A stretch of DNA of 64,000 bases, taken from positions 1,116,001 to 1,180,000 of the forward strand of contig NZ_PNFD01000001.1 in assembly GCF_003254645.1 (NCBI RefSeq), given 5' to 3'. Positions 43,232 through 51,405 of this stretch are shown piece by piece. A program made the position numbers and the translations under genes. Source of the DNA: Microbacterium suaedae. GTDB taxonomy: Bacteria; Actinomycetota; Actinomycetes; Actinomycetales; Microbacteriaceae. The number at the start of each line of letters is the position of its first letter. The stretch's first letter is position 1. Below the pieces are notes generated by a model, which had not been told where the DNA came from, ran no database searches, and was given only the letters and a program-made list of their open reading frames with translations.

Positions 43232-44277
43232 GGGACCCGGTGCAGCCACTGCTCGGTCGAGAACTTCGTGCGCACGAGCTCCTCGGCCTGCGCGAGCTCC
43301 TCCTCGGTCACGGATCCGCGCTCGGCGCCCGTGAACTTCTGGAACTCGTTCATGAACGCGTCGAGGATCGCGCGACGCTCCATGCCCGTCTGACTGCGAA
43401 TGGGATCCACGCGCTTCGCGGCGGACGTCGTCCCCTTGTCGCTGAGCTTCTCGCGGCCGATGCGCAGCACCTCGGTCATCACCTGGCCGTCGATGTCGTA
43501 GCTCAGGGTCGCGTGATGCAGGATCCCGCCGTTCGCGAGGCGCTTCTGCGCGGCGCCGCCGATCTTGCCCTGCGGGCTCGCGATGTCGTTGAGACCCTGA
43601 TAGCTCGCCTCGATCCCGATGGTCTTCAGCGCCTGCAGCACCCAGTCGTCGAGGAACGCGTACGAGTCGGCGAACGTGAGGCCCGCGACGAGCGAGGCGG
43701 GCGCGTAGAGCGAGTAGGTGATGATCTGCTCGGCACCCATGAGCATCGCGCCGCCGCCGGAGATGCGGCGCACGACGTCGAAGCCGTGCTTCCGCGCGCC
43801 CTCGGGATCCACCTCGTTCCGGTACGACTGGAAGGATCCGATGACGACGGCCGAGCGATCCCACTCCCAGATCCGGAGCGTCGGCTTGCGCAGCCCCTCG
43901 CCGACGCGTTCCGTGAGCACCTCGTCGAGCGCGAGGTTCATCATGGGCGAGACGGCCGGATCGTCGATGATCTCCCACTCGAAGTCCGACCAGGTCGACG
44001 CCGTGACGAGGGCGCGGCGCACGGCCGTGCCGACGGATTCCGGCGTGAACCCGAGCAGCTGGGCGCCATCCGGCAGGGCGCCGCGGATCGCGGCCGCGAT
44101 CGTCGGCACGTCGGCGGTGTCGGGCAGGCCGACGACCGCGCGGTTGATGTCGATCAGGGCCTCGTCGGGCTCGAGGAAGAAGTCACCCGCGAGCGCGAAC
44201 TCGCTGATCTTCCCCTCGGCCACCTCGAGGTCGACCACGACGAGCTTGCCGCCGGGAACCTTGTACTCGCCGTGCAT
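43228..44277 (-). CDS. lplA: Lipoate-protein ligase A family protein with fused accessory domain
   Basis: 349-aa protein. Residues 1-85 (KVPGGKLVVVDLEVAEGKISEFALAGDFFLEP) resemble the lipoate-ligase accessory domain, here fused N-terminally. The catalytic BPL/LplA domain follows from about residue 95 with NLALDEVL, VVIGSFQSYRNEVD, RRISGGGAM and a lysine in GKIGGAAQKR. It would attach lipoate to 2-oxoacid dehydrogenase E2 or GcvH. ATG 44277 lies six bases after -10 TACCCT. The methyltransferase gene downstream overlaps by 4 nt. Confidence 0.9.
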   Translation of the reverse strand: MHGEYKVPGGKLVVVDLEVAEGKISEFALAGDFFLEPDEALIDINRAVVGLPDTADVPTIAAAIRGALPDGAQLLGFTPESVGTAVRRALVTASTWSDFEWEIIDDPAVSPMMNLALDEVLTERVGEGLRKPTLRIWEWDRSAVVIGSFQSYRNEVDPEGARKHGFDVVRRISGGGAMLMGAEQIITYSLYAPASLVAGLTFADSYAFLDDWVLQALKTIGIEASYQGLNDIASPQGKIGGAAQKRLANGGILHHATLSYDIDGQVMTEVLRIGREKLSDKGTTSAAKRVDPIRSQTGMERRAILDAFMNEFQKFTGAERGSVTEEELAQAEELVRTKFSTEQWLHRVP

Positions 44278-44289
44278 TCCACCAGGGTA
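44275..44289 (-). promoter_or_regulatory. -10 box of the lipoate ligase gene
   Basis: TACCCT (44289-44284) lies six bases upstream of ATG 44277, giving a probable leaderless mRNA that also covers the methyltransferase gene. Confidence 0.5.
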
Positions 44290-44324
44290 GTCGGGCGGGC
44301 TGACAGGGGTCCGGTCGCACACAC

Positions 44325-44407
44325 AACACAACGCAGTCAATCCGGCAAGGAAGCCCGCGAAAGGCTGCACTTTCCGGCATCGACCGCAGTTCTGACTGCG
44401 TCGTGCT
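44325..44407. repeat. 83-nt palindromic element, family B copy 1
   Basis: Left end AACACAACGCAGTCA and right end TGACTGCGTCGTGCT match as inverted repeats in 13 of 15 positions; both mismatches become G-U pairs in minus-strand RNA. It lies between the alpha/beta hydrolase stop and the lipoate ligase promoter. The length equals that of the two copies at 55455 and 55607. Confidence 0.85.
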
Positions 44408-44422
44408 GCGAGAGGGACCGGC

Positions 44423-45259
44423 TTACGCCGGGAACCGCGCGTCGAGCCAGGCGAGGATGTCGGCGCGCACGCTCTCCTGCTCGAAGCCGTTGAGGATCTC
44501 GTGCCGGCCCGCGAAGACACGGGTCGTGACGTCGGTGAATCCCGAGCGCTCGCGGTACGCCGCGGCGAGCGCGTGCACCGCGCGCGGGCCACCCACGGGG
44601 TCGTCGCGGCCCACCATGAGCAGCACCGGCGTGTCCGGCAGATCCTTCGCGGGGCGGCCGATGAGCCGGAGCGTATTCAGCGGCCCGAACGCCTCCGCGA
44701 GCGGCGTCTGCGTCGTCAGCGGATCCGCGAGCGCCGCGTCCTGCACCTCGGGATCCTCGCTGATCCACTCGTTGCCCTTCGCCTCCGGCCCGTCCCAGCG
44801 GGCGTTGAGCGGCCGCGCGTTGAGAAAGCCGGGCCAGCGCAGGGCGGAGCCGACCAGCACGACGCCGTCGAAGGCGCCGGGGTGGTCGTTGACGAGGATC
44901 TGCGTGAGGAACGACCCCCACGAATGCCCGAGGATCACGAGCGGCAGGCCCGGGTTCTCGGATCGCGCGATCTCGGACATCTGCCACGCGGCTTCCTCGG
45001 CCGCACGGTGTCCGCCGTCGCCGAGGCGCGCGAGCATGTCGGCGGTTCCGTGCTGACGCATCCCCGTGCGTCCGTGCCCGCGGTGGTCGTCGGCGTAGAC
45101 GATCCACCCATCCGCGGCGAGCGCCTCCGCCAGCACGCGGTAGCGCCCGGCGTGCTCACCGACACCGTGCAGGACGTGCACGATGCCGCGGGGTTCCCCC
45201 TCCGGCTCGTAGCGGTCGTAGAAGATCGTGGTCCCACGGAGGTCGACGAACTCAGCCAT
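44423..45259 (-). CDS. Alpha/beta hydrolase (monoacylglycerol-lipase-like)
   Basis: 278-aa cytoplasmic hydrolase. HGVGEHAGRY and YADDHRGHGRT are typical of the monoglyceride lipase/lysophospholipase group; nucleophile Ser113 is in GHSWGS, and the catalytic acid and base are likely in VGRDDPVGG and AGRHEILN. ATG 45259 is preceded by GGGAGG. Substrate specificity is not predictable. Confidence 0.9.
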   Translation of the reverse strand: MAEFVDLRGTTIFYDRYEPEGEPRGIVHVLHGVGEHAGRYRVLAEALAADGWIVYADDHRGHGRTGMRQHGTADMLARLGDGGHRAAEEAAWQMSEIARSENPGLPLVILGHSWGSFLTQILVNDHPGAFDGVVLVGSALRWPGFLNARPLNARWDGPEAKGNEWISEDPEVQDAALADPLTTQTPLAEAFGPLNTLRLIGRPAKDLPDTPVLLMVGRDDPVGGPRAVHALAAAYRERSGFTDVTTRVFAGRHEILNGFEQESVRADILAWLDARFPA

Positions 45260-45284
45260 GGCGCGATCCTCCCACATGCCCACC

Positions 45285-45372
45285 CCTGCACAACGACGCC
45301 AATTCTGCGCAGGGGCCCGTGGGACCGCGGCGTGTCGGGGTGGTCGACTGAAAATTGGCGTCATTGTGCAGG
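45285..45372. repeat. Palindromic element, family C copy 1
   Basis: The 20-nt ends CCTGCACAACGACGCCAATT and AATTGGCGTCATTGTGCAGG are inverted repeats with one mismatch, which is a G-U pair in minus-strand RNA. The core CACAACG to CATTGTG is 80 nt, the same as copy 2 at 60283. It sits between divergent genes, so it is not a terminator for either. Confidence 0.85.
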
Positions 45373-45390
45373 AGGGATCGGATCCTTGCC

Positions 45391-45419
45391 GAAACTAATA
45401 GCCTAAACTAACTATTCGC
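45391..45419 (+). promoter_or_regulatory. AT-rich promoter/operator of the marR-exporter operon
   Basis: This is an unusually AT-rich patch. AACTAA occurs twice 12-13 bases apart, and AATAG/CTATT form a dyad. TAAACT (45404-45409) is a candidate -10 box ten bases before ATG 45420, and no Shine-Dalgarno sequence is present. It is the likely binding site of the adjacent MarR protein. Confidence 0.5.
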
Positions 45420-45848
45420 ATGACTCACGAAAACCTCTCCGTCCAGACCTCCGACATCCGCGCGGCGACGCTGCGCCTCGCGCGGCGGATCCGCCAGCAG
45501 CGATCGATCAGCACGATGTCCGATGGCCAGTTCGCCGTGCTCGCGAACGTGCACCTGCACGGCCCGCACACGCTCACGGCCCTTGCCGAGCGCGACGGCG
45601 TCACTGCTCCGTCGATGAACCGCACCGTCAACTGCCTCGAGGAGCTCGGCTACGTCACGCGCGTCGCCGACACCGAGGATCGCCGCAAGGTGAGAATCGC
45701 GATCACCGAGGCGGGCTCCGCCGTCGTGGAGGACACAGTTGCCCGCCGAGACAACTGGCTCGCGCAGATCCTCGCCGAGCTCTCGGACGACGAACGTCGC
45801 ACGCTGCACGACGCCGCCGCGATCGTCCTGCGGGAGGTGAGGCGGTGA
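45420..45848 (+). CDS. MarR-family transcriptional regulator
   Basis: 142-aa winged-helix regulator. The recognition region is LTALAERDGVTAPSMNRTVNCLEELGYV and the wing is DTEDRRKVRIAIT. MarR proteins dimerise and usually repress their own operon until bound by an aromatic or toxic ligand. The stop overlaps the exporter's GTG by 4 nt, so regulator and exporter form one operon. Confidence 0.93.
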   Translation: MTHENLSVQTSDIRAATLRLARRIRQQRSISTMSDGQFAVLANVHLHGPHTLTALAERDGVTAPSMNRTVNCLEELGYVTRVADTEDRRKVRIAITEAGSAVVEDTVARRDNWLAQILAELSDDERRTLHDAAAIVLREVRR

Positions 45849-47179
45849 CGAGCATGTTCCGCTCACTCGGCATCTTCAACTACCGGCTGTGGTTCCTCGG
45901 CGCGCTCGTGTCGAACGTCGGCGCGTGGATGCAGGCGACGGCGCAGGACTGGGTCGTGCTCACCGAGCTCACCGACCACGACGCGACAGCGGTCGGGATC
46001 ACGATGGCCTGCCAGTTCGGCCCGCCGCTCGTCCTCGTCGGCGTGACCGGCTGGATCGCCGACCGCTTCGACCGGCGGAAGCTGCTGCTCGTGACGCAGT
46101 CGAGCCTCGGGCTCCTCTCCGTCGTCATCGGCGTGCTCCTCCTGGCGGGCGTCCTCACACTGCCGATCATGCTCGTGCTCGCGACGCTCTTCGGCGTCGC
46201 GAACGCGATCGACGCCCCCGCGCGGCAGGCGTTCGTGAGCGACATCGTCGGGCGGTCGCAGGCTTCGAACGCTGTCGCCCTCAACTCGGCATCATTCAAC
46301 ATGGCGCGGCTCATCGGCCCCGCGGTCGGCAGCCTCCTGCTGATCGTCGTCGGCAGCGGATGGGTATTCGTCATCAACGCCGCCACATTCGCCGCGATGC
46401 TCGCGGCCCTCGTGCTCATGCGCCGCGACGAGCTGCAGCCGCGCGTCCGCTTGGCGAAGGGCGGCGGGCGTCTCGCCGATGGCCTGCGGTATGTGCTGAC
46501 GCGCCCTGACCTCGTCGTGATCTTCGCGATGGCATTCCTCATGGGCGCGTTCGGCATGAACTTCCCGATCTTCGCGTCGACCATGGCCGTCGAATTCGGC
46601 CGCGACGCCGACGGCTACGGACTGCTCAGCTCGGCGCTCGCCGTCGGATCCCTCGCGGGCGCCCTGCTCGCGGCCCGGCGCGATCGTGCGCGGCTGCGCG
46701 TCGTGGTGCTCGCGTCGGCAGGCTTCGGCGCGATGTCGATCGTGTCGGCGGCGATGCCCGCCTACCTCGCGTACGCGCTCGTGTGCATGGCGATCGGATT
46801 CTGCACCGTGACGATGCTCACAACGGCCAACGGCTTCGTGCAGACGACGACGGATCCGGCCGTGCGCGGCCGCGTGCTCGCGCTGTACCTGGCGGTGATG
46901 ATGGGATCCACGCCGATCGGCGCTCCTGTCATCGGTGCCGTGGCCGACGCGTGGGGACCGCGCGCGGCGATCGTCGTCGGCGGCGCCGCGGGGCTCATCG
47001 CGGCGGCGATCGGCGCGGCGTGGCTTCTGTCCTCGGGACGCCTGCACCGAAGCGACGTCCGGCGGTTCCGGCTCACGATCGACGAGACGCGCCCCGTGAC
47101 CGTCGTCACGCCGGTCGTCGAACCGACGGGGACCGACGACGCCGTCGCACAGACGAACGCGGTGCCGACGCGGCGGTGA
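45845..47179 (+). CDS. MFS exporter (EntS/DHA3-like)
   Basis: 444-aa membrane protein with about 12 hydrophobic segments. The start FNYRLWFLGALVSNVGAWMQATAQDWVV and GWIADRFDRRKLLL are typical of the enterobactin-exporter-like MFS group (core WIADRFDRR is the loop 2-3 motif). The GTG start overlaps marR. A C-terminal soluble tail of about 50 residues follows the last segment. Substrate unknown, probably a drug-like or phenolic compound. Confidence 0.92.
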   Translation: MTSMFRSLGIFNYRLWFLGALVSNVGAWMQATAQDWVVLTELTDHDATAVGITMACQFGPPLVLVGVTGWIADRFDRRKLLLVTQSSLGLLSVVIGVLLLAGVLTLPIMLVLATLFGVANAIDAPARQAFVSDIVGRSQASNAVALNSASFNMARLIGPAVGSLLLIVVGSGWVFVINAATFAAMLAALVLMRRDELQPRVRLAKGGGRLADGLRYVLTRPDLVVIFAMAFLMGAFGMNFPIFASTMAVEFGRDADGYGLLSSALAVGSLAGALLAARRDRARLRVVVLASAGFGAMSIVSAAMPAYLAYALVCMAIGFCTVTMLTTANGFVQTTTDPAVRGRVLALYLAVMMGSTPIGAPVIGAVADAWGPRAAIVVGGAAGLIAAAIGAAWLLSSGRLHRSDVRRFRLTIDETRPVTVVTPVVEPTGTDDAVAQTNAVPTRR

Positions 47180-47182
47180 CGA

Positions 47183-47267
47183 CGCCACGAGATTCGGAGA
47201 TCTCACGGGAAGCGGACGCTGTCCCGAAATTCGTCCGCTTTTCGTGAGATCTCCGCGATTCGTGACG
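47183..47267. repeat. 85-nt palindromic element, single copy (family E)
   Basis: The left arm CGCCACGAGATTCGGAGATC pairs with the right arm GATCTCCGCGATTCGTGACG, and matching continues inward through CTCACG and AGCGGAC, 28 of 35 positions in total. Four of the seven mismatches are G-U pairs in plus-strand RNA, the strand on which the flanking genes are transcribed. Confidence 0.8.
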
Positions 47268-47307
47268 ACGGACCACAGGCACACGCCCTCCATGGTGTGA
47301 TGGGGAC

Positions 47308-47961
47308 ATGTCTCTGCGCGCACTGATCGCCACAGCCGATGGCCGCTACGAGGATCCGTGGCACCCGTTCCCTGAGACGTCGGCGCGGCTCGCCGATGCT
47401 CTGGGCGATGCCGGCTTCCACGTCGAGACGGCCCCCGTCGACGAGGCACTTTCGAAGATCGGCGATGCCGATCTCCTCGCCGTCAACGCCGGGGATCCGT
47501 GGCGGCACGAGCCGCCCCGCCTCGGCGCCCCTGCCGGCGCCGTCACCGGGCTCGACGCCGCGCTCGACCGCGGCATCGGGGTGCTCGCGATGCACACGTC
47601 CCTCGCATCGCTGCGCGATTATCCGTCGTGGTCCGTTGCGACGGGCGGGATCTGGCTGCCCGGGATCTCGATGCATCCGCCGCTTTCCGATGCCCGCTTC
47701 GACTGGGCGGAGCATCCGCTCGCCGGGGACGAGCCGTTGCTGGCCGTCGACGAGCGCTATGCGTATCTGCAGCAGATCGGCGCCCGCGACATCGTCGCGA
47801 CACACGATCACGAGGGCGTGCGGCACCCCGTCGTCTGGACCCGGGAGTACGGATCCGCCCGTGTCGCGGTCGACCTGCTCGGCCACGACACGCGGTCCTA
47901 CGACTCCCCCGACCACCGCGCGCTCATCGCCCGGCTCGCCCGCTGGGCGGCGCGGGCGTAG
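47308..47961 (+). CDS. ThuA-like domain protein
   Basis: 217-aa protein of the ThuA (trehalose-utilisation) group, which adopts a glutamine-amidotransferase-like fold. Visible motifs are LIATADGRYEDPWHPF, VLAMHTSLASLRDYPSWSVATGGIWLPGISMHPP (core GIGVLAMHTS) and the C-terminal GSARVAVDLLGHDTRSYD. No catalytic Cys nucleophile is apparent. Function unknown; ThuA proteins accompany sugar catabolism elsewhere, but no sugar genes are adjacent here. Confidence 0.8.
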   Translation: MSLRALIATADGRYEDPWHPFPETSARLADALGDAGFHVETAPVDEALSKIGDADLLAVNAGDPWRHEPPRLGAPAGAVTGLDAALDRGIGVLAMHTSLASLRDYPSWSVATGGIWLPGISMHPPLSDARFDWAEHPLAGDEPLLAVDERYAYLQQIGARDIVATHDHEGVRHPVVWTREYGSARVAVDLLGHDTRSYDSPDHRALIARLARWAARA

Positions 47962-48044
47962 CTTCCGGGCGGGGCGTCACTGCCCCTCCGGCAGCCCGCC
48001 CTGCACGTGAGCGCCACGACGCCCCTCACCTAAGCGACCATCGT

Positions 48045-48086
48045 CCCCGCGAGCGAGCACGGATCCGCATGTTCCCTCGCGACTCG
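48045..48086. repeat. Short GC-rich dyad, copy 1 of a possible two-copy family
   Basis: CCCCGCGAGCGAGCAC followed about 13 nt later by CCCTCGCGA, between the ThuA-like and Bcr-like genes (convergent). A closely similar arrangement is at 61514-61552. It may be a bidirectional terminator. Confidence 0.45.
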
Positions 48087-48102
48087 CCAGGACAACTCCG
48101 AG

Positions 48103-49470
48103 TCAGTCCGACAGGCCACCCAGCGTACGAGGCCGCACGATCAGCCACAGGGCGAGGATCCCGACGACCGCGCACGCGGCCATGATCGACGCCATCGACA
48201 GCGGGCTGATGCCGCCCGTCCACACCGACACGACGCCGACGAGCGGCGAGATGAGCCCGGCGACGCCGTTGTTCGCGGCTCCGAGCACGCTCGCCGCCGT
48301 GCCGGCCGCGTCGGGGTGACGATCGAGCGCGAGCACCTGCGCGCACGGGAATGTGAACCCGCACGAGGTCATGAAGAGGAACAGCGGGATGATGACGCCC
48401 CACGCGCTCGGGATCAGCTGTGCGCAGACGGGGATGGCGCAGGCCGCGATCAGGAGCGCTCCCGTCGAGTACGCGAGCACCCACTGGGGCCCGAAGCGCA
48501 CCGCAAGTCGCGCCGCGATCTGGTTGCCGATGATGAGGCCGACCGAGTTCACGGCGAAGATCGTGCCGAACTGCAGGGCGCTCAGCCCGTACCCGGTCTG
48601 AAACAGGAACGACGAGCTCGAGAGATAGGAGAACAACCCGGAGAAGGTCATCGCGCCGATCAGCAGCACGCCGACGTACACGCGGTCCGAGAACACGACG
48701 CGGTACCTGTGCCGGATCGACGTCGTCTCGGCCGTCGCGCGGTCTTCCTTCGGCCGCGTCTCCGGGAGGGAGAAGATCGCGAACAGCAGCATCGCCACCC
48801 CGTAGCCTGCGAGGGCGACGAAGATGCCGCGCCACGGCAGCACCTCGAGGAGCGCGGATCCGATGAGCGGGGCGACGACAGGGGCCGCGCCCGTGACGAG
48901 CGCGAGGCGCGAGAGCATGATGGCGAGCCGCCTGCCGCCAAACAGATCGCGCACGGTCGCCATCGCGACGACACCTCCCGCGGCGGCCCCGACGCCCATC
49001 AGGACGCGCGCGATGCCGAGCATCTCGATCGACGGCGAGAAGACGGCGACCGTGGTCGAGACGACGTGGAGCGCCGTGCCGATGAGCAGCGGCCACCGGC
49101 GTCCGACGGCGTCGCTCAGCGGCCCCGCAATGAGCTGTCCGACGGCGAATCCGATCATCGTGCCCGTGAGCGTCAGCTGCACGGCGGCCTCGCCGACGCC
49201 AAACTCGTCCTCGAGCAACGGGAAGGCGGGGAGGTACAGGTCGACGGTGAACGGGCCGAGCGCCGTCAGGGCACCGAGCAGCAGGACGTACGCGAGCCGG
49301 CGGCCGCTCGAGAGCTGGTCGCCCCTGTGCTCACTCGCCGTCTCCTGCGACGCGCCGCGCACGCGATCCGACACCGGCACGACGCCGGTGGGGATCGGGA
49401 TGAGACCCGTCGCCGCAGGGATCATGCCGGTCTCGGGGTACGCGTCGTCGTCGCGTTCGTCGTTCGTCAC
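48103..49470 (-). CDS. MFS drug exporter, Bcr/CflA family
   Basis: 455-aa protein with 12 hydrophobic segments. TVDLYLPAFPLLEDEFGV in the first segment and GPLSDAVGRRWPLLIG in loop 2-3 are family signatures. An N-terminal hydrophilic extension of about 55 residues precedes the first segment, longer than usual. Start GTG 49470 is tentative; a later start near residue 50 is possible. It would expel drugs or dipeptides. Confidence 0.9.
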   Translation of the reverse strand: MTNDERDDDAYPETGMIPAATGLIPIPTGVVPVSDRVRGASQETASEHRGDQLSSGRRLAYVLLLGALTALGPFTVDLYLPAFPLLEDEFGVGEAAVQLTLTGTMIGFAVGQLIAGPLSDAVGRRWPLLIGTALHVVSTTVAVFSPSIEMLGIARVLMGVGAAAGGVVAMATVRDLFGGRRLAIMLSRLALVTGAAPVVAPLIGSALLEVLPWRGIFVALAGYGVAMLLFAIFSLPETRPKEDRATAETTSIRHRYRVVFSDRVYVGVLLIGAMTFSGLFSYLSSSSFLFQTGYGLSALQFGTIFAVNSVGLIIGNQIAARLAVRFGPQWVLAYSTGALLIAACAIPVCAQLIPSAWGVIIPLFLFMTSCGFTFPCAQVLALDRHPDAAGTAASVLGAANNGVAGLISPLVGVVSVWTGGISPLSMASIMAACAVVGILALWLIVRPRTLGGLSD

Positions 49471-49551
49471 GGAGTCCGGACCTTCGTTCAGGGTCGATTC
49501 GGGGGCATGTTCGACGCTACCGGGATCCGCACCTGAGCGGCGGGACCCGCG

Positions 49552-50517
49552 TCACGCGCGCGGCGCGTCCGCGAAGCGCCGTCGATACGAGGTCGGCGTC
49601 GTGCCGAACGCCTGCGAGAACGCCTGACGAAAGGCGACGACGCTGCCGAACCCGCACGTGTCGGCGATACGGGCGATCGAGTCGTCGCCTGTCTCGAGGT
49701 GCGCGCGCGCCGCGTCGAGGCGCCGACGGCGCACCCACCGGGCGGGCGTGGCTCCGGTGGCCTGGCGGAATCGACGGGTGAAGCTGCGCCGACTCATGAG
49801 CGCCTGACGCGCGAGCACGTCGACCGTCAGGCGCTGGTCGAGGTGCTCGTCGGCCCATCCGAGCACCCGTGCGATGTCGTCGCGCATCTCGCCCGACTCC
49901 GGGACCCCTTCGACGTACTGCGCCTGGCCGCCCTCGCGATGCGGTGCGATCACGATCGAGCGCGCGACCGACGCCGCGATCGAGGCTCCAAGCCGCTCAC
50001 GAACGATGTGCAGACAGGCATCGAGCGCCGACGCGGTGCCAGCCGAAGTCAGCACGTCGCCGTGGTCGATGTACAGCGAATCAGAGTCGACGTCGACCTC
50101 ACTGCGCAACGCGGCGAGTTCGGAGGTGGACGCCCAGTGCGTCACGGCCGCGCGCCCGTCGAGGATTCCGCTCGCGACGACCGGGAAGCCGCCGAGACAC
50201 AGCCCGACGATCATCGCGCCGCGCGCGTGCGCATCGGCGATCACGCGCACGAGCTCGTCGGGCACGGCGGGCAGATCCGAGGGCCAGCTCGGGAACACGA
50301 GGATGTCGGCGTCCGCTGTCGCCGCCGCGTCCGCGAGCCCGTCGATCCGCAGGCCGCCCGACGTTCGCACGTCGCCGCCGCCATCCGTCCAGACCGTCGC
50401 GCGCCAGGGATCCGCCCGCCCCGTGAGTCCGACCTCGTCGAAGACGAGCATCGGCGTCGACAGGTGGAACATGCTCATCCCATCGAAGGCATGGATGGCG
50501 ATCTGCATGTGGCCCAT
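49552..50517 (-). CDS. GlxA-type AraC-family regulator with DJ-1/PfpI domain
   Basis: 321 aa. The N-terminal ~170 residues form a DJ-1/PfpI-like domain with the nucleophile-elbow segment IVGLCLGGFPVVAS (Cys). The C-terminal AraC domain contains LARQALMSRRSFTRRFRQATG and IARIADTCGFGSVVAFRQAFSQAFG. In-frame ATGs lie at 50523, 50517 and 50508; I use the middle one. It is divergent from the isochorismatase-like gene at 50620, which it probably controls. Confidence 0.9.
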   Translation of the reverse strand: MGHMQIAIHAFDGMSMFHLSTPMLVFDEVGLTGRADPWRATVWTDGGGDVRTSGGLRIDGLADAAATADADILVFPSWPSDLPAVPDELVRVIADAHARGAMIVGLCLGGFPVVASGILDGRAAVTHWASTSELAALRSEVDVDSDSLYIDHGDVLTSAGTASALDACLHIVRERLGASIAASVARSIVIAPHREGGQAQYVEGVPESGEMRDDIARVLGWADEHLDQRLTVDVLARQALMSRRSFTRRFRQATGATPARWVRRRRLDAARAHLETGDDSIARIADTCGFGSVVAFRQAFSQAFGTTPTSYRRRFADAPRA

Positions 50518-50619
50518 TCTCATCGAACAGCGGCCTTCGTGCCACTCACGAATCGCCCGCAGATGGCGCGATGCTGGATCCGCGTCGCCGGACGGCGGCG
50601 AATCGGAAGGAGACACCAC

Positions 50620-51258
50620 ATGCCCGCAGGACGCCGCGCCCTCATTGTCATCGACGTGCAGAACGAGTATGTCGCCGGACCGCTCGAGGTCCAGTACCCG
50701 GATCGGACGACGTCGATCCGCCGCATCACCCAGGCGCTCGACGCCGCCGAAGCAGCGGGGATCCCCGTCGCGGCCGTGCAGCACGAGTACCCCGAGAACG
50801 CTCCCCTCTTCGCCCGGGGCTCGGCGGCGTGGGAGCTGCAGCCGGAGATCGCCGAGCGCGCCCTGCCGACGTGGGCCCGGTCGACGAAGGACGTCGGCAC
50901 CGTGTTCGCCGACGAGGGCCTCGTCGCCTGGCTCCGCGAGAACGACGTCGACACCGTGACCCTCGTGGGCTACATGACGAACAACTGCGTCCTCGCGTCG
51001 GCCGCCGGCGCCGAGCCCCTCGGATTCGAGGTCGAGGTCCTGTCCGACGCGACGGGCGCGATCCACCTCGCGAACGACGCGGGATCCGCGAGCGCGCGCC
51101 AGGTGCACGAGACGCTCATGGTGCTGCTGAACTCGAACTTCGCGGCCGTCGCCACGACGGACGCCTGGGAGGCGGCCCTCGCTGCGGGCGAGCCCCTGCC
51201 AAAGAGCGACCTCCCCACCTCGGCTCTGCGCGGCCGCTCGGAGGCCGGCGTCGCCTGA
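50620..51258 (+). CDS. Isochorismatase-family cysteine hydrolase
   Basis: 212-aa hydrolase. The catalytic triad is readable as Asp12 (VIDVQNEY), Lys90 (RSTKDVGTVF) and Cys123 (YMTNNCVLAS). AAGGAGA precedes ATG 50620. Family members cleave nicotinamide, carbamoyl compounds or isochorismate; the substrate here is unknown. Its partnership with the divergent GlxA-type regulator is a frequent arrangement. Confidence 0.92.
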   Translation: MPAGRRALIVIDVQNEYVAGPLEVQYPDRTTSIRRITQALDAAEAAGIPVAAVQHEYPENAPLFARGSAAWELQPEIAERALPTWARSTKDVGTVFADEGLVAWLRENDVDTVTLVGYMTNNCVLASAAGAEPLGFEVEVLSDATGAIHLANDAGSASARQVHETLMVLLNSNFAAVATTDAWEAALAAGEPLPKSDLPTSALRGRSEAGVA

Positions 51259-51283
51259 GGCCGATGCACATTCGTTCAGGTCT

Positions 51284-51331
51284 CCCCCGCGTGTCAGAGG
51301 TCTTCGGTACCGTCGAATCGACACGCGGGGG
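51284..51331 (+). terminator. Stem-loop upstream of dhaK
   Basis: CCCCCGCGTGTC and GACACGCGGGGG pair exactly over 12 bp around 24 nt, 25 nt after the isochorismatase stop. No T-tract follows. It may terminate that gene or, being 75 nt ahead of dhaK, act as leader structure or operator for the dha operon. Confidence 0.5.
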
Positions 51332-51405
51332 CGCCGCCGCCCCGGCACCAGAGGCGAAGGAGCGTTCATGAACGGCACGCAGCTGAATCGCGGAGAGGCA
51401 CAGCG

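Noticed and set aside
45285..45372. Family C element as a Rho-independent terminator
   Set aside because: It lies between divergent genes and has no T-tract, so it cannot terminate either neighbour.
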